Positions 5,433 to 5,686 of a DNA stretch of 5,686 nucleotides are shown here, piece after piece. The stretch is from positions 1 through 5,686 of the forward strand of contig JAITHM010000115.1 of NCBI GenBank assembly GCA_031279965.1. Direction: 5' to 3'. The stretch comes from Spirochaetaceae bacterium (GTDB lineage Bacteria > Spirochaetota > Spirochaetia > Treponematales > Breznakiellaceae). Position numbers and translations under genes: made by a program. The stretch's first letter is position 1. Each line of letters begins with the position of its first letter. Under the pieces are notes generated by a model that did no database searches, was not told the DNA's origin, and was given only the letters and a program-made list of their open reading frames with translations.

Positions 5433-5686
5433 ATGAAGAAATTTGGTAATCCGGATCGCAAAGCGCGGTCATCTTTCCTTGTTGCGGGTATTTATTATGT
5501 AGTAAGTCTTTGCAGTGCAGTACTGGTCATGCAGGCATGTTCCTCAATGCCGTCTGCTCCAAAAGCTGATCGCTTTATCGAAAGTGTTTACGCAAAGCTT
5601 GAACACGGCGACCTTGATGGTGCATTGGCTCTGTTCAACGGACTTTCTCCTGAAGACGCCGCAAAGAGCCGTAATCTGCTTTTTAA
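5433..5686 (+). CDS. Lipoprotein, possibly TPR-like, cut by the right window edge
   Basis: Eighty-four codons are visible with no stop before the window ends. The product starts MKKFGNPDRKAR, a strongly basic n-region, followed by a hydrophobic stretch (about 14-35) and M-Q-A-C with Cys36 as the likely lipidation site; Gln at -2 is atypical outside spirochaetes. After a short Ser/Pro/Ala linker, residues 46-84 read as two amphipathic helices (FIESVYAKLEHGDLDGALAL then LSPEDAAKSRNLLF), with the G-D-L-D-G-A-L-A-L spacing typical of a tetratricopeptide repeat. The family cannot be named from this fragment. ATG 5433 was chosen because of the preceding G run and because it gives a proper signal peptide; the frame stays open back to 5304. 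No strong promoter of its own is visible, so it may be read from the META gene transcript. Confidence 0.72.
   Translation, partial: MKKFGNPDRKARSSFLVAGIYYVVSLCSAVLVMQACSSMPSAPKADRFIESVYAKLEHGDLDGALALFNGLSPEDAAKSRNLLF

Noticed and set aside
5429..5434. Perfect TATAAT overlapping the ATG at 5433 as a promoter
   Set aside because: No -35 match at the right distance, and a transcript starting downstream would lack the signal peptide start; the match is likely a coincidence of the start region.

Overview
The window looks like ordinary chromosome from a spirochaete, most likely a Treponema or close relative. The reasons are that three of the genes encode lipoproteins with relaxed, spirochaete-style lipobox sequences (F-A-S-C, F-S-G-C, M-Q-A-C), and the glycogen synthase and COG3014-type lipoprotein read like treponemal versions. 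The genus is an inference from protein character; no database search was possible. Base composition is moderate to slightly AT-rich, and no gene stands out as foreign.

Layout. Positions 1-27 hold the first nine codons of a minus-strand gene that runs off the left edge, with a Shine-Dalgarno and a near-consensus sigma-70 promoter (81-86 / 58-63). A divergent promoter (177-182 / 200-205) serves glgA (227-1828, +), a GT5 ADP-glucose-dependent glycogen synthase with an unusual basic C-terminal tail. A COG3014-like lipoprotein gene (1825-3129, +) overlaps the glgA stop by four bases. After a 46-base convergent gap comes a minus-strand pair: maf (4068-4667), a Maf/YhdE-like nucleotide pyrophosphatase, then murB (3176-4102), the UDP-MurNAc-forming reductase of peptidoglycan synthesis, overlapping maf by 35 bases. 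Their promoter lies at 4690-4719. Divergent from maf is a META-domain (HslJ-like) lipoprotein gene (4840-5283, +), then a 149-base gap, then the start of another lipoprotein gene (5433 onward, +) cut off by the right edge.

How the genes fit together. Three themes are visible: glycogen storage (glgA), cell-wall precursor synthesis with nucleotide housekeeping (maf-murB), and a set of envelope lipoproteins of unknown function. The overlap of glgA with the COG3014 gene suggests co-transcription but does not prove a functional link. Three predicted promoters (glgA, maf, META gene) give leaders of only about 15 bases, and two of these decide between competing start codons.

I see no mobile element, CRISPR array, RNA gene, or convincing intrinsic terminator, and no clearly new multi-gene system. 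The most interesting items are the uncharacterised lipoproteins, the GlgA tail, and the odd in-frame leader at 5283-5432.
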